Shown here: piece by piece, positions 16,344 to 25,471 of the stretch
How the letters are laid out: the number at the start of each line of letters is the position of its first letter
Position numbering within the stretch: position 1 is the stretch's first letter
Origin: Vibrio ichthyoenteri ATCC 700023
GTDB taxonomy: Bacteria; Pseudomonadota; Gammaproteobacteria; Enterobacterales; Vibrionaceae
Assembly (NCBI RefSeq): GCF_000222605.1
Contig: NZ_AFWF01000094.1
Coordinates: 1-45,936 of the forward strand
Reading direction: 5' to 3'
DNA length: 45,936 bases
Notes under the pieces: generated by a model
Database searches by the model: none
What the model saw: the letters and a program-made list of their open reading frames with translations, nothing else
Told to the model about the DNA's origin: nothing
Program-made: the position numbers and the translations under genes

Positions 16344-17216
16344 TCACCACGAGAACGTTTGAATCACGTTCTTCTCAGCCATCGGATTGGCGGCAATCAC
16401 ACGATTTAAATTAGCGAGGAACTGATCTTTCGAATCTAGAAAAAATCCTTTTTGAGGTAATAAGTTGTTACCATGATCCCCCCAATAAAACGTGTCTATA
16501 TTAAGGTTTTCTAACAAGTATTTTTCTTCTTCCAGCACCTGCATTTGTGTTGGCATGACAAATTCACCACTTCGCACTTCTTGTTCTAATACCGTACCCG
16601 GTTGAATCGCCAGCGCCATCGGCGCGATTTGCTCTGGTTGAGTGATATTTAAGATTTCTGTTGTCGCCGCGATATGTTCACGAGAGCGATAGCGCCCACC
16701 TAGGCCAAAAATAAACGACAGCAGCGTTTCAATTCCAGCCTCTTTTGCCATTTCCATGCCTTCAATCGCTTGCTTGGTCGTCATACGCTTTTGAATCTTA
16801 TCCAAAACAATAGGGTCTCCAGACTCCAGGCCTGAATAACACATATCCAAACCCGCACTTTTGATCTCCTTGAGTTCAGCCACAGACTTACGGCGGAAAT
16901 CATTCAACCCACTGTACATCGACACTTTTTTCGCTTCAGGAAAGGTCATACGTAACTTATCTAGCACTTTAAGCAGGTAATCAGTACGTGCAGCCATGAC
17001 GTTGCCATCAATCAAAAAAATCGACTCTACATACGGGTATATCTGTCTTGCTTGGTCAATGTCTTTGAAGACATCATCGATATCACGCACCTTAAAACGT
17101 TTGTCATCAAACATACTACAGAACGTACAAGTGTTAATGCTACAACCCAATGTGGTTTGAATAAGGATACTACGAGCTTCAATCCAAGGTCGGTAGACTT
17201 TGCCTTCATATTGCAT
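16344..17216 (-). CDS. Radical SAM protein (Elp3-like CX4CX2C cluster)
   Basis: 290 residues from ATG 17216 (MQYEGKVYRPW), with AGGAG nicely spaced; a frame from 17258 exists but lacks a ribosome site. The 4Fe-4S cluster motif is GCSINTCTFC, that is C-x4-C-x2-C as in the Elp3/oxygen-independent coproporphyrinogen oxidase type rather than the common C-x3-C-x2-C. The barrel continues with SIFLIDGN, MYSGLNDF, CYSGLESGD and LLSFIFGLGG. It would cleave S-adenosylmethionine reductively to start a radical reaction; the substrate cannot be deduced. It is monocistronic. Confidence 0.85.
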   Translation of the reverse strand: MQYEGKVYRPWIEARSILIQTTLGCSINTCTFCSMFDDKRFKVRDIDDVFKDIDQARQIYPYVESIFLIDGNVMAARTDYLLKVLDKLRMTFPEAKKVSMYSGLNDFRRKSVAELKEIKSAGLDMCYSGLESGDPIVLDKIQKRMTTKQAIEGMEMAKEAGIETLLSFIFGLGGRYRSREHIAATTEILNITQPEQIAPMALAIQPGTVLEQEVRSGEFVMPTQMQVLEEEKYLLENLNIDTFYWGDHGNNLLPQKGFFLDSKDQFLANLNRVIAANPMAEKNVIQTFSW

Positions 17217-17357
17217 ATTGCTTCTCCTGTCCAAAGCACAAAGGGCGTGCTTGGCCATGCGTTCAATTATCAGGCAGAGACTAACAGCGGCACATTACAT
17301 TGATAATAGGCATTCATATGGAATGACTTTATAGATTTTGATTAAAATAAACTTGAG

Positions 17358-17528
17358 GTGGGAGTTTACAGCGAAGATGATACTTTGATTTTAGTGGCCT
17401 ATCGTGATGTCTATTTGTTGCCAGAATCAAGTTCAAAAGAGGACACTCACATTCATTTAAATTGCCAAGACGTTAGAATGATGGCAAACACTGGTGTTCT
17501 AGGTGAAAGTGTATATGCTAAAAATTGA
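17358..17528 (+). CDS. Possible 56-residue hypothetical protein or gene remnant
   Basis: A GTG-started frame (first residues VGVYSEDDTLILVAYRDVYL) runs 56 codons and ends TGA at 17526-17528. The composition is protein-like, with charged and beta-forming stretches. A stop codon lies five codons upstream and the ribosome site is weak, so this may be the 3' remnant of a degraded gene or an uncommon GTG start. It sits in an otherwise empty 335-base gap. Not recognised. Confidence 0.3.
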   Translation: MGVYSEDDTLILVAYRDVYLLPESSSKEDTHIHLNCQDVRMMANTGVLGESVYAKN

Positions 17529-17551
17529 GCCTCATTTTCAAATAGACCACC

Positions 17552-18208
17552 ATGAATTTACTGCGCAACCGCGTCTTTATCACCGTAATACTTACTGTCA
17601 TCGCGATCTCCTCCGCGCCTGCTAACGCCCGTGTTAATAGCGACTGGCAGTTTGAAAGTGACAACAATGGCATCACCATTTATTCACGCAAGCACAAAGA
17701 AGGTTTAGTTGAAATTCGCGCCCAAATGTTCACCCCAACAAGTTACGGCGCCTTTCTATCTCTCTTAGAAGACAGTAATAACGTGCCAAATTGGATTGAT
17801 AACGCCAGCCACAGCCGAGTTCTGCAACAGATATCGGCGAATGAGAATATTGTTTACACCCAGTTTAAAGCACCATGGCCTGCAAAAAATCGTGACATGG
17901 TGACCTACTCAAAATATTGGCTCGACGACTTAGGGTTTACTATCCATATCAAAGATGCGCCAGCCGCAACACTTGCTAAGCAAGCGGGGTATATTCGTAT
18001 TCACTCCGTGGATGCAAGTTGGACGCTACACAAACTCACCAACGGTACCACCTTGATTGAGTACCAAGCGTTTGCAAACGCCGGTGGACTACTGCCAACT
18101 TGGTTAATGAACAAACTGTCGAAAGAAAGTGCGCGTGCCACCTTTATCAACTTGCGGGAACAACTGCCCAAGTATCAACAGTTCACCCACCCACATATTG
18201 ATGAGTAA
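17552..18208 (+). CDS. START/SRPBCC lipid-binding domain protein, exported
   Basis: 218 residues. The signal peptide is VFITVILTVIAISSAPANA, cleaved near residue 26. The rest is a START-like helix-grip domain: GITIYSRKHKEGLVEIRAQ, then VPNWIDNASHSRVL, the central WPAKNRDMVTYSKYW segment, and the C-terminal helix WLMNKLSKESARATFINLREQL. Such domains enclose a hydrophobic ligand; bacterial exported versions are uncharacterised. The likely location is the periplasm. Confidence 0.82.
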   Translation: MNLLRNRVFITVILTVIAISSAPANARVNSDWQFESDNNGITIYSRKHKEGLVEIRAQMFTPTSYGAFLSLLEDSNNVPNWIDNASHSRVLQQISANENIVYTQFKAPWPAKNRDMVTYSKYWLDDLGFTIHIKDAPAATLAKQAGYIRIHSVDASWTLHKLTNGTTLIEYQAFANAGGLLPTWLMNKLSKESARATFINLREQLPKYQQFTHPHIDE

Positions 18209-18426
18209 GCTCAATTTTGATTGATATTTCGCACAATGAAGCAAAGGTCAAATCACCGTAACAATGGAAAAACAACGCACATGTGGCGACAAAATAGACG
18301 CATTGGCAATTATTTCATAAGTGGTTACATAACTTGGGGCATTAACGCTTTACATCTGCCGCTTGGCGATGAACACTTCGTCTCAAATGTAAATAGCAGC
18401 CGACATAGTAGAGTCCGTAGAATATT

Positions 18427-19122
18427 ATGAATAACACGACCGCGAAAAAGTCGAATCCCCTATTCGAGATCCTCTTTAACGTCTTCATCCCATCTTTCAT
18501 TTTAATGAAATTCAGTGGTGAAGAGCACCTAGGAACCGCAATGGCACTGGTTGTCGCTTTGCTCTTTCCGATTGCGTACGGTGGCATGGATCTTATCCGC
18601 AACAAGAAATTCAACTTTATCGCAGCACTTGGCTTTGTCAGTGTTTTATTGACCGGTGGTATTGGCTTACTAGAGCTTGATACACGCTGGTTAGCGCTTA
18701 AAGAAGCATTGATTCCCGGCCTGATTGGCTTAGCGGTATTAGGTTCAACGTTTACCCGTTACCCATTCATGCAGAAGATGATCCTCAATGACACAGTGCT
18801 CAACCTGACCTTGATCACTGAACGTCTAAAAGAAAATGGCCGCTCAGAAGCGTTTGAGCGTTGCCTAGCATCATCAAACTATCTCTTCGCTAGTACCTTC
18901 GCATTTTCTTCAGCAATGAACTATTTCCTCGCCACTTGGATTGTGACCAGTCCGGCAGGTACAGCTCAGTTTAATGAAGAACTCGGTAAGCTTACGCTAT
19001 ACAGCTACCCTATCATTGCGATTCCAAGCATGCTGATGATGTTGGGTATTTTTTACTACGTTTGGCGTCAAATTCGCGCGATGACTTCGCTGGAAACTGA
19101 ACAAATCTTTCATATCAAATAG
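18427..19122 (+). CDS. VC0807-family integral membrane protein
   Basis: 231 residues with about six membrane segments: ILFNVFIPSFILMKF, AMALVVALLFPIAYGGM, FIAALGFVSVLLTGGIGLL, ALIPGLIGLAVLGST, a segment around YLFASTFAFSSAMNYFLATWIV, and IIAIPSMLMMLGIFYYVW. The arrangement resembles the VC0807-type family distantly related to septation protein A/IspZ. There is no signal for a specific substrate. An inner-membrane location is safe; the function is unknown. Confidence 0.7.
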   Translation: MNNTTAKKSNPLFEILFNVFIPSFILMKFSGEEHLGTAMALVVALLFPIAYGGMDLIRNKKFNFIAALGFVSVLLTGGIGLLELDTRWLALKEALIPGLIGLAVLGSTFTRYPFMQKMILNDTVLNLTLITERLKENGRSEAFERCLASSNYLFASTFAFSSAMNYFLATWIVTSPAGTAQFNEELGKLTLYSYPIIAIPSMLMMLGIFYYVWRQIRAMTSLETEQIFHIK

Positions 19123-19228
19123 CGATCAACGCCCGCACCCAAATTGAATATCCCCGTGCAAACGGGGATCACTTCAACCCCGCTTTATCACCCAAAATGC
19201 CGTGCTCAGTCTCAGGATAGAAAACGAC

Positions 19229-20041
19229 TCAATAGATCAGTTTGCTCTTATATTGCTCTGGCGTTTGACCAGAATATTTTTTGAACATCGCAATATAGGG
19301 ACTGGCTTGGTTATAACCTAAAGTAAACGCCACCTCTTTAACTGAGTGTCCCTTTTGTAACAACTCCATGGAATAGAGATAACGCACTCTCAGACGCCAT
19401 TCAGTAAAGCTCATGCCTAACTCAGATTGACAATGTCTTGCTAAGGTTCGTTCTGTGGTGTGCACCCGCTCTGCCCATTCAGAGAGACTGGTGTTATCGG
19501 TTGGATCTTCTTCAACCGCAGCAAGGATCGGTGCAATGTACTTGTTGTCTGTGGATGGCAAAAAGTGGTGTTGTGTATCTCGCGTGGCTAATTGATCGAG
19601 CAGTACTTGGACTAGCCGCTTATCAGCGTCACTCTTGGCAACATTAATTCTTCTCACACGAAAATCATCAACGATTGACGACGCGATAGACGTCACTCGG
19701 ATCAAACTGGTTTTGTCGGGAAAACTTTCTGTAAGGTGCAACGCCACATTTAGGGAACAATAAGATAATGGCTTACGGTTAAAACTGGTATGCATGACAC
19801 CGGGTGGGACCCAAATAGCCAAATGAGGGGGCGCTAAAAAACGAACATCCTCGACTTCCATTTCAAGTATTCCACCACTGATCAATTGAACCTGACCCCA
19901 CGGATGGCTGTGTACACGCGTCTCTGTGTTCGATAAAAACGCTTCAAAATTCATAAATACATCTGATGGCGCTTTATCGATCGATAACGACGGGTGCAAA
20001 TGTTTGGCTGATTTTCTCAAACTTGTCTTCCTAGAGCGCAC
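19229..20041 (-). CDS. AraC-family transcriptional regulator
   Basis: About 270 residues. The N-terminal cupin sensor is seen in HSHPWGQVQLISGGILEMEV and APPHLAIWVPPGVMHTS; the C-terminal pair of HTH units is seen in SLSEWAERVHTTERTLARHCQSELG and VKEVAFTLGYNQASPYIAMFKKYSGQTPEQY. The annotated start is GTG at 20041; a TTG at 20020 has AGGAAG at better spacing and may be used instead. It is divergent from an EamA exporter with a 77-base gap, so it probably controls that transporter. Confidence 0.9.
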   Translation of the reverse strand: MRSRKTSLRKSAKHLHPSLSIDKAPSDVFMNFEAFLSNTETRVHSHPWGQVQLISGGILEMEVEDVRFLAPPHLAIWVPPGVMHTSFNRKPLSYCSLNVALHLTESFPDKTSLIRVTSIASSIVDDFRVRRINVAKSDADKRLVQVLLDQLATRDTQHHFLPSTDNKYIAPILAAVEEDPTDNTSLSEWAERVHTTERTLARHCQSELGMSFTEWRLRVRYLYSMELLQKGHSVKEVAFTLGYNQASPYIAMFKKYSGQTPEQYKSKLIY

Positions 20042-20118
20042 GATGTCGTTTTAAAGATACTTGCAATTATACAGACCTGACAAACTACCCGCCACTCTAA
20101 CAATGCGATAAACCTCAC

Positions 20119-21024
20119 ATGATCTACTTACTGCCGATACTCACCGTTTTCATCTGGGGAACCAATGCGGTTGCCAGTAAAATGGCCGCCTCACTCATCG
20201 AGCCAAGTGCAATGAGCTTTTATCGCTGGTTGTTTGCCATTGCCATTTTAACGCCGTTTTGTTTACCAAAGGTAATACGCCTGTGGAGTGATATCCGACC
20301 AAATTTGCTCAAGCTCAGCATTCTTGGTTTATTGGGTATGGTGATAAACCAATCGTGTGGCTACTATGCGGCACTGACCACTACCGCCTCTAATATGTCT
20401 TTGATCAGTGCGTTAGTACCACTGATTGCCATTTTTATTAGCGTGCCGATACTAGGGAAGCCAATTTCGCGTAACAGTATTGTGGGTGGTGTGGTTGCTT
20501 TAGTTGGCTTAGCCTACATGCTAGGCAAAGGCGATATGTTGTTTTTCTTATCGCAAAGTATCACCACAGGTGACGCATTAATGGTCGTAGCCTCAATAGC
20601 CTACGCCCTATACTGCGTTCTCATCAAACGTTGGAAGATGCATTTACCTAATAGTGTGTTGATCTACATGCAGGGGTTCGCATCGATGATCATGTTGGCA
20701 CCGATTTGGCTTACTAGCGAGCAATTACTCCCCCCTTCTGAAGCCATGCCAATCATCTTGTTTGCCTCGATTGCGGCCTCGATTGCAGCGCCTTGGATGT
20801 GGATCAAATCCATCGACGTAATTGGCGCGGACAACAGTGCTATGTTTATGAATCTCTTACCGGTTGTTGCGGTCACGCTTGCCGCGACTATGCTGGGTGA
20901 AACCGTGCATATCTATCACTTCATTGGCGGTATCATGGTCATTAGTGGCGTAATTTTAGCCCAGATTAAACGTGGAAAAAAAGACGATATCGAGCCAACG
21001 ATCCTCAATAACGATCTAGCGTGA
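20119..21024 (+). CDS. EamA/DMT-superfamily transporter
   Basis: 301 residues with ten predicted membrane helices arranged as two EamA repeats, each beginning with the typical pattern (FIWGTNAVASKMAASLIEPSAMSFYRW in repeat one; IASIAYALYCVLIKRW in repeat two). Drug/metabolite-type inner-membrane exporter driven by ion gradient; the substrate is unknown. It is adjacent and divergent to an AraC regulator, a common pairing for export of an amino acid or toxic metabolite. Confidence 0.9.
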   Translation: MIYLLPILTVFIWGTNAVASKMAASLIEPSAMSFYRWLFAIAILTPFCLPKVIRLWSDIRPNLLKLSILGLLGMVINQSCGYYAALTTTASNMSLISALVPLIAIFISVPILGKPISRNSIVGGVVALVGLAYMLGKGDMLFFLSQSITTGDALMVVASIAYALYCVLIKRWKMHLPNSVLIYMQGFASMIMLAPIWLTSEQLLPPSEAMPIILFASIAASIAAPWMWIKSIDVIGADNSAMFMNLLPVVAVTLAATMLGETVHIYHFIGGIMVISGVILAQIKRGKKDDIEPTILNNDLA

Positions 21025-21060
21025 CGATATAGAACCACACAATAACAAGAACCTCATCCG

Positions 21061-21088
21061 CTTGTGCTAGTCACATTACTAGCACAAG
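21061..21088. terminator. Possible shared terminator hairpin
   Basis: An 11-bp perfect stem CTTGTGCTAGT/ACTAGCACAAG (21061-21071 with 21078-21088), loop CACATT, lies between two convergent genes. Neither side has a T-run, so termination is only probable. Confidence 0.45.
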
Positions 21089-21106
21089 TCTTGAGATGCA
21101 TTAGAA

Positions 21107-22918
21107 CTAATATTTCACTTCAATATCCGAAGCTGGCACTGCACAACACGCGAGAGCTTCGCCACCGTCAACATCAATATGATCCAGTGCCGGCACCTGA
21201 GCATGAGTGACTTTACCGGACACGACTGTCACACGACACGCGCCGCACAGCCCCGCTCGACAACTATTTGGGATATTGACACCCGCCTCTTCAGCTTGTT
21301 CAAGCATCGTACGCTGGTTGTCACCAACAAACTCGTGATGATTCACTTTGACCGTTAGGGTTTGTTCTACCGTATTTTCTACTCGCGCCGCCGTAAACGC
21401 TTCTTGATGATATTGTGTGGCACTGACGCCGGCTTGTAATAGCATCGACTTAGCTTGCTGCATGAATCCTTCTGGGCCACAAACATACACTGCTCGATCG
21501 GCAATATCTCGCACCTGCTTTAAGTGCATCGGGCTTAAACGCCCTTTTAAGCCGAACCAATCCAACGGTGCTTTAGAGAGTGACAACAACACTTTTAATC
21601 CACTGTGCTCTTGCGCTAGTTGCTCAAGCTCACTACGGTAGGGAATGTCAGCCTCAGTACTGCACTGATGATAAAAAACCACATCATCTAATTGCGGGCT
21701 GTCTGCCAGATATCTCAGCATTGAGAGCATTGGCGTCACGCCACTTCCAGCCGAAAGAAGCAAAGTGGGTTTTTGGTGGTGTTGCTCTAAATGAAATGCG
21801 CCATCAGGGAATTGGCAATACAATACATCGCCAATTTGCAGATGATCATTCAACCAATGAGAAACACGGCCACCAGCGATTTTCTTCACCGAAATCGCTA
21901 ATTTATTCGGCCTTGATGGTGAAGAAGAAAGGGTGTAACGGCGCGAAAATTGTTCACCGTTCATTGTTATTTCAATCGGTAGATGTTGTCCGGGCTTATA
22001 AATCATTGCTTGGGGGGCTTCAAACCAGAACGTAGTGAAATCACGAGCGATTTCTTCACGCTCAACACAAACCAGTTGGTGCAATTGAGGTGAATTATCT
22101 GCATAAAACTCCTTCTCTTTGAACTCAAGCACTTCAATAGGATCGCCGGCTCGAATCATCCCTTCATTTTTTGCCACCAAATTTTGCCCAAAAAATACAC
22201 CACCAAACTGGTTGGCACGAAACTCGCTCAAGGTTTTTAGCGGCTCCTTATTCGCTTTGAACATGCCAGTTTCAATATCAACCGTTGTCAGTATGCATCG
22301 TTCACAAGGCTTTACCGCTTCAAACTCCACTTCCCCAATTCGAATTCGCTTCCAACTGTCTTCAGCGAAAGGCTCAAGATCAGATGCGATCAAGTTAGCG
22401 CGGAATTGATCCATAGTGTGCGTGTCGCTGCTGCGTTTATTTAACTCCGCCAGTGATCCTTCACTAATAATTAATAATGGGTAACCGTCAGCAAAGCTCA
22501 CATTGTGGCCCAATTTCTCACGTATTCGCTGCGATTGTTCCCCAGTAAACACTAATTCAACACGACACCCTACAACATCACTAAACCAATCATCGGCTGC
22601 ATCTGTCGTGGTATACGCACTAAAGGTGTCAGCCCAAACTGTCACGGGCGTCGGTTGCATTTTAAATTCACTATAACGAATACGCAGCGCAGGACGATCT
22701 GGCGCAGTGAACAACAAGCCATCAGAGCACAATACTGATTTTACCTGCACCATATGTGGGTATTTTCGTGCCGTAACCATCGCGCCATCTGCTTTGGCGA
22801 GCATGAAACGTCGGTCAAACATCAGTCCTTGTTTTTCAACCCAAGCGGTAGACATTGAAACACCGGCCACAGACTTAACCGGATAGACATTAATTTTTGA
22901 TAGTGTTGAGGCTGACAT
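21107..22918 (-). CDS. MOSC domain-flavin reductase-2Fe-2S ferredoxin fusion (YcbX-like)
   Basis: 603 residues with three modules. Residues 1-270 are a MOSC_N plus MOSC domain (INVYPVKSVAG at the start; molybdenum-ligand-type Cys in KPCERCILTTVD). Residues about 280-510 are a ferredoxin-NADP reductase-like unit: FAD motif RRYTLSSSP, nucleotide loop LSAGSGVTPMLSML, CGPEGFMQQ. Residues about 515-603 are a plant-type 2Fe-2S domain, CRAGLCGACRV with the last Cys in ALACCAV. Known YcbX-type proteins reduce N-hydroxylated bases using molybdenum cofactor and borrow electrons from another flavoprotein; here the reductase is fused, so the protein can be self-sufficient. It is monocistronic. Confidence 0.88.
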   Translation of the reverse strand: MSASTLSKINVYPVKSVAGVSMSTAWVEKQGLMFDRRFMLAKADGAMVTARKYPHMVQVKSVLCSDGLLFTAPDRPALRIRYSEFKMQPTPVTVWADTFSAYTTTDAADDWFSDVVGCRVELVFTGEQSQRIREKLGHNVSFADGYPLLIISEGSLAELNKRSSDTHTMDQFRANLIASDLEPFAEDSWKRIRIGEVEFEAVKPCERCILTTVDIETGMFKANKEPLKTLSEFRANQFGGVFFGQNLVAKNEGMIRAGDPIEVLEFKEKEFYADNSPQLHQLVCVEREEIARDFTTFWFEAPQAMIYKPGQHLPIEITMNGEQFSRRYTLSSSPSRPNKLAISVKKIAGGRVSHWLNDHLQIGDVLYCQFPDGAFHLEQHHQKPTLLLSAGSGVTPMLSMLRYLADSPQLDDVVFYHQCSTEADIPYRSELEQLAQEHSGLKVLLSLSKAPLDWFGLKGRLSPMHLKQVRDIADRAVYVCGPEGFMQQAKSMLLQAGVSATQYHQEAFTAARVENTVEQTLTVKVNHHEFVGDNQRTMLEQAEEAGVNIPNSCRAGLCGACRVTVVSGKVTHAQVPALDHIDVDGGEALACCAVPASDIEVKY

Positions 22919-23047
22919 TGCTGTTCCTTAGTTATGTATTACTTCGGCCGTTATGCTTGCGAGTATAACGAAATTTTTTGCCTCTGACTTGCCGAGTGCG
23001 TAAAGCCATCGATCTGGCGACAAGTACTTGGAATCCCTCAACGAATT

Positions 23048-23063
23048 ACGCAAACGTTTAGTT
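23048..23063 (+). promoter_or_regulatory. PurR-type operator upstream of pyrC
   Basis: ACGCAAACGTTTAGTT matches the PurR consensus ACGCAAACGTTTGCGT at 13 of 16 positions, with the whole left half and central CG intact. It lies about 150 bases before the pyrC start. PurR repression of pyrC is established in enterobacteria. Confidence 0.6.
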
Positions 23064-23213
23064 TGTCGGTATGTCTCGGCGCTGCCGATAAAAAAAAGAA
23101 GGTGAAATCGTCATCGCTTTCCTCTATCATCCTGTCGCCTAAGCGTTCGCGTTTATTCATATAAACAAATGCTTAGGCTCCAATCAGACAACTATTCCAT
23201 GGTGGGAGCTTAC

Positions 23214-24242
23214 ATGACAACGATTACAATTACTCGTCCGGACGACTGGCACGTACACCTTCGCGATGGCGAAGTTCTCAAAGACACGGTACGCGATATC
23301 AGCCGTTACAATGGCCGCGCGCTCATCATGCCAAACACCATCCCACCGGTTACCGATACCGAACTCGCTATTGCTTATCGTGAACGAATCATGGCGGAAA
23401 AGCCGAGTGCTCAGTTCTCTCCTTTGATGGCTCTTTATCTTACTGACAACACAACCCCAGACGAGATTCGCAAAGCTAAAGCTTCAGGCGTCGTTGTTGC
23501 AGCAAAGCTCTATCCTGCTGGCGCAACGACCAACTCTGATTCAGGAGTCACTTGTGCAAAAAACATCTACCCGGTGCTTGAAGCAATGGAAGAAGTGGGT
23601 ATGTTGTTATTGGTGCATGGCGAAGTGACGGCGCACGACGTGGACATTTTTGACCGTGAAAAACAGTTCCTAGAAACGGTTCTTGCACCAATCGTTAACG
23701 ATTTCCCTAATCTAAAAATCGTTCTGGAACATATCACGACCGCAGACGCTGCAAATTTTGTTACTGCTGCTAATGATAATGTCGCTGCAACGATTACTGC
23801 CCATCACTTGATGTACAACCGCAACCATATGCTTGTGGGTGGTATTAAGCCACACTTCTACTGCTTGCCGATCCTAAAACGCAATACTCATCAGCAAGCG
23901 CTTGTGGCTGCTGCAACCAGTGGTAGTAAGAAATTCTTTCTTGGCACAGACTCAGCACCACACGCAAAAGACAAAAAAGAAGCCGCTTGTGGCTGTGCAG
24001 GGTCATACACTGCTCATGCAGCGTTGGAGCTCTATGCTGAAGTTTTCGAGCAAGAAGGCAAACTAGAAAACCTTGAAAGCTTTGCTAGCCACAATGGCCC
24101 TGATTTTTACGGCCAGCCACGCAATACAGACACCGTCACCCTGACTAAGCAAGCATGGGCGGTTCCTGCAAGCATGCCATTTGGTAACGATATTGTGGTG
24201 CCAATCAAGGCAGGTGAAGACGTCACTTGGTCGGTAAAGTAG
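23214..24242 (+). CDS. pyrC: Dihydroorotase
   Basis: Zinc amidohydrolase closing carbamoyl-aspartate to dihydroorotate, third step of pyrimidine synthesis. 342 residues starting at ATG 23214 ([19 protein letters not shown]) with GGGAG upstream; the frame open from 23169 has no ribosome site. Active-site features: H-x-H in HVHLRDG, the carboxylated Lys in [17 protein letters not shown], His residues in LVHGE and LEHITT, and the catalytic Asp in LGTDSAPH. Matches the class II, E. coli-type PyrC length. A PurR-like operator precedes it and a strong terminator follows. Confidence 0.97.
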   Translation: MTTITITRPDDWHVHLRDGEVLKDTVRDISRYNGRALIMPNTIPPVTDTELAIAYRERIMAEKPSAQFSPLMALYLTDNTTPDEIRKAKASGVVVAAKLYPAGATTNSDSGVTCAKNIYPVLEAMEEVGMLLLVHGEVTAHDVDIFDREKQFLETVLAPIVNDFPNLKIVLEHITTADAANFVTAANDNVAATITAHHLMYNRNHMLVGGIKPHFYCLPILKRNTHQQALVAAATSGSKKFFLGTDSAPHAKDKKEAACGCAGSYTAHAALELYAEVFEQEGKLENLESFASHNGPDFYGQPRNTDTVTLTKQAWAVPASMPFGNDIVVPIKAGEDVTWSVK

Positions 24243-24310
24243 CGCCATCCACTCCCATCTTTAATCGATATTGTTAGTTAACATCACGATAATAAAGCTG
24301 AATAACAACA

Positions 24311-24335
24311 ACGCCCCGCAATGCGGGGCGTTTTT
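24311..24335 (+). terminator. Terminator of pyrC
   Basis: A 9-bp GC-rich stem (24311-24319 with 24323-24331), 3-base loop, followed by five T. It lies between pyrC and the convergent azurin gene. Confidence 0.85.
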
Positions 24336-24355
24336 ATATCATCTGCCTGAGAGTA

Positions 24356-24808
24356 TTATTTAAACTCAAACTTGCCTTTCATGATTGCCCAGTGGCCTGG
24401 GAATGAACAAAAGAATGTATAGTCACCACCCGCTTTAAGCTTCGCGGTATCAAAAGTAAGCGTTGTAGAATCTCCACCGCCAATCACTTCTGAGAAGGCA
24501 TAAACTCTCTCATCACCTGGCTTCACATAACTATTATCAATACCCGCGCTCATACCTTCAGTGCCAACTGCTTGAACGTTTGCTGTATCAGTAATCACAA
24601 TGTTGTGACCCATTGCTGTCGCAGGTAAGCTACCAGTGTGCTTCAATGTGATTGAAACCTCTTCACACGTTGCAGGGACACTGATCACATCGGTTGAGAA
24701 TTTCATCATATCATTTGCTTCGAGCGTTACTTCACAGCTTGCGCTTGCTTGAGCAGAGAAAGCCGCTGCGAATAGTGTTGTTGCAGAAAGCAAGTAACGA
24801 AGTTTCAT
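24356..24808 (-). CDS. azu: Azurin (blue copper protein)
   Basis: 150 residues. The signal peptide ends ASA near residue 23; the mature protein begins CEVTLEANDMMKFST as in azurins. The type-1 copper ligands are visible: His in AMGHNIV, and the Cys, His, Met loop CSFPGHWAIMKG. It is a periplasmic one-electron carrier, in other bacteria linked to nitrite reduction or oxidative-stress responses. Start supported by AAGGAGATAAAC before the ATG. It stands alone between pyrC and codB, so its redox partner is encoded elsewhere. Confidence 0.95.
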   Translation of the reverse strand: MKLRYLLSATTLFAAAFSAQASASCEVTLEANDMMKFSTDVISVPATCEEVSITLKHTGSLPATAMGHNIVITDTANVQAVGTEGMSAGIDNSYVKPGDERVYAFSEVIGGGDSTTLTFDTAKLKAGGDYTFFCSFPGHWAIMKGKFEFK

Positions 24809-25145
24809 TGTTTATCTCCTTATTGAAAGCTATGCGCATTATACTGACATCGCGTGTTTTTTCCTGTGCAAACCTCTCAATTAACACACCATTATCAATT
24901 ATTTCACCAAAACAAGGTGAATCGATAACCAGACTATCTTCAGGTATTTGTACTCCATTCAACTCTCTGTCGATCACCGTCATCAGGTTACGCACTGTCG
25001 GTGATAAAAACAAAAAACTCACCTAATAGAGTCAATAATCCCAAGGAAAACCTATAATTATAGAATCCTTGATTAAAAAGACGCACAAACCAGCAATAAA
25101 AAACAATAATCCAAACCTAAATTTGCCAAAAATAAGCATAACAAA

Positions 25146-25161
25146 TGGTAAACGTTTGCAT
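25146..25161 (+). promoter_or_regulatory. PurR-like operator, distal site before codB
   Basis: TGGTAAACGTTTGCAT matches the PurR consensus at 12 of 16 positions with an unbroken AAACGTTTGC core. It lies about 310 bases before the codB start. PurR control of codBA is known in E. coli. Confidence 0.45.
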
Positions 25162-25269
25162 GAGCATAAAAAAGACTTAATCACACTCTCCAAAACACAA
25201 TAAACTTTGATTACGTGACATTTAAAGAGAAGCACCATAAAGCGGCAAAATTAAACAACAAAGCCAGCT

Positions 25270-25285
25270 ATTAAAACGTTTTCAT
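25270..25285 (+). promoter_or_regulatory. PurR-like operator, proximal site before codB
   Basis: ATTAAAACGTTTTCAT keeps the central AAACGTTT and matches 11 of 16 consensus positions. It lies about 190 bases before codB and about 124 bases from the distal site. Weaker on its own than the pyrC site. Confidence 0.35.
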
Positions 25286-25471
25286 AACCATGAATTTTAG
25301 ACTTTTGTAAAAACGCAAGTTACTGATTATTAGAGCTATAATAAAGATAAGTTAATTTAAAGCACTTAATTTATAATTTTATCATTGACACAGAAACTTC
25401 AATCATCATAATACGCGCCGTTTAACCAAAACATGGCATTTAGTTTTCTTGTCTTACTTGTAGAGGTAAAA

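Larger units (their letters stand above)
24809..25471. other. AT-rich intergenic region upstream of codBA
   Basis: About 660 bases without a convincing gene; low-complexity minus-strand frames (for example 25032-25238) have no ribosome site or recognisable domain. The region contains two PurR-like palindromes (listed separately) and must hold the azurin and codBA promoters. Confidence 0.5.

Noticed and set aside
18221-18430. 69-residue plus-strand frame before the VC0807-like gene
   Set aside because: Basic, low-complexity composition, no Shine-Dalgarno, overlaps the start of a certain gene.
19150-19169. ATCCCCGT/ACGGGGAT hairpin after the VC0807-like gene
   Set aside because: Stable 8-bp stem but no T-tail, so not called as a terminator.
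24732-25022. 96-residue minus-strand frame overlapping the azurin start
   Set aside because: It overlaps a certain gene in another frame and has no recognisable features.
25032-25238. Hydrophobic 68-residue frame on the minus strand upstream of codB
   Set aside because: AT-rich low-complexity DNA, no Shine-Dalgarno, overlaps the PurR-like operator; composition explains the hydrophobicity.
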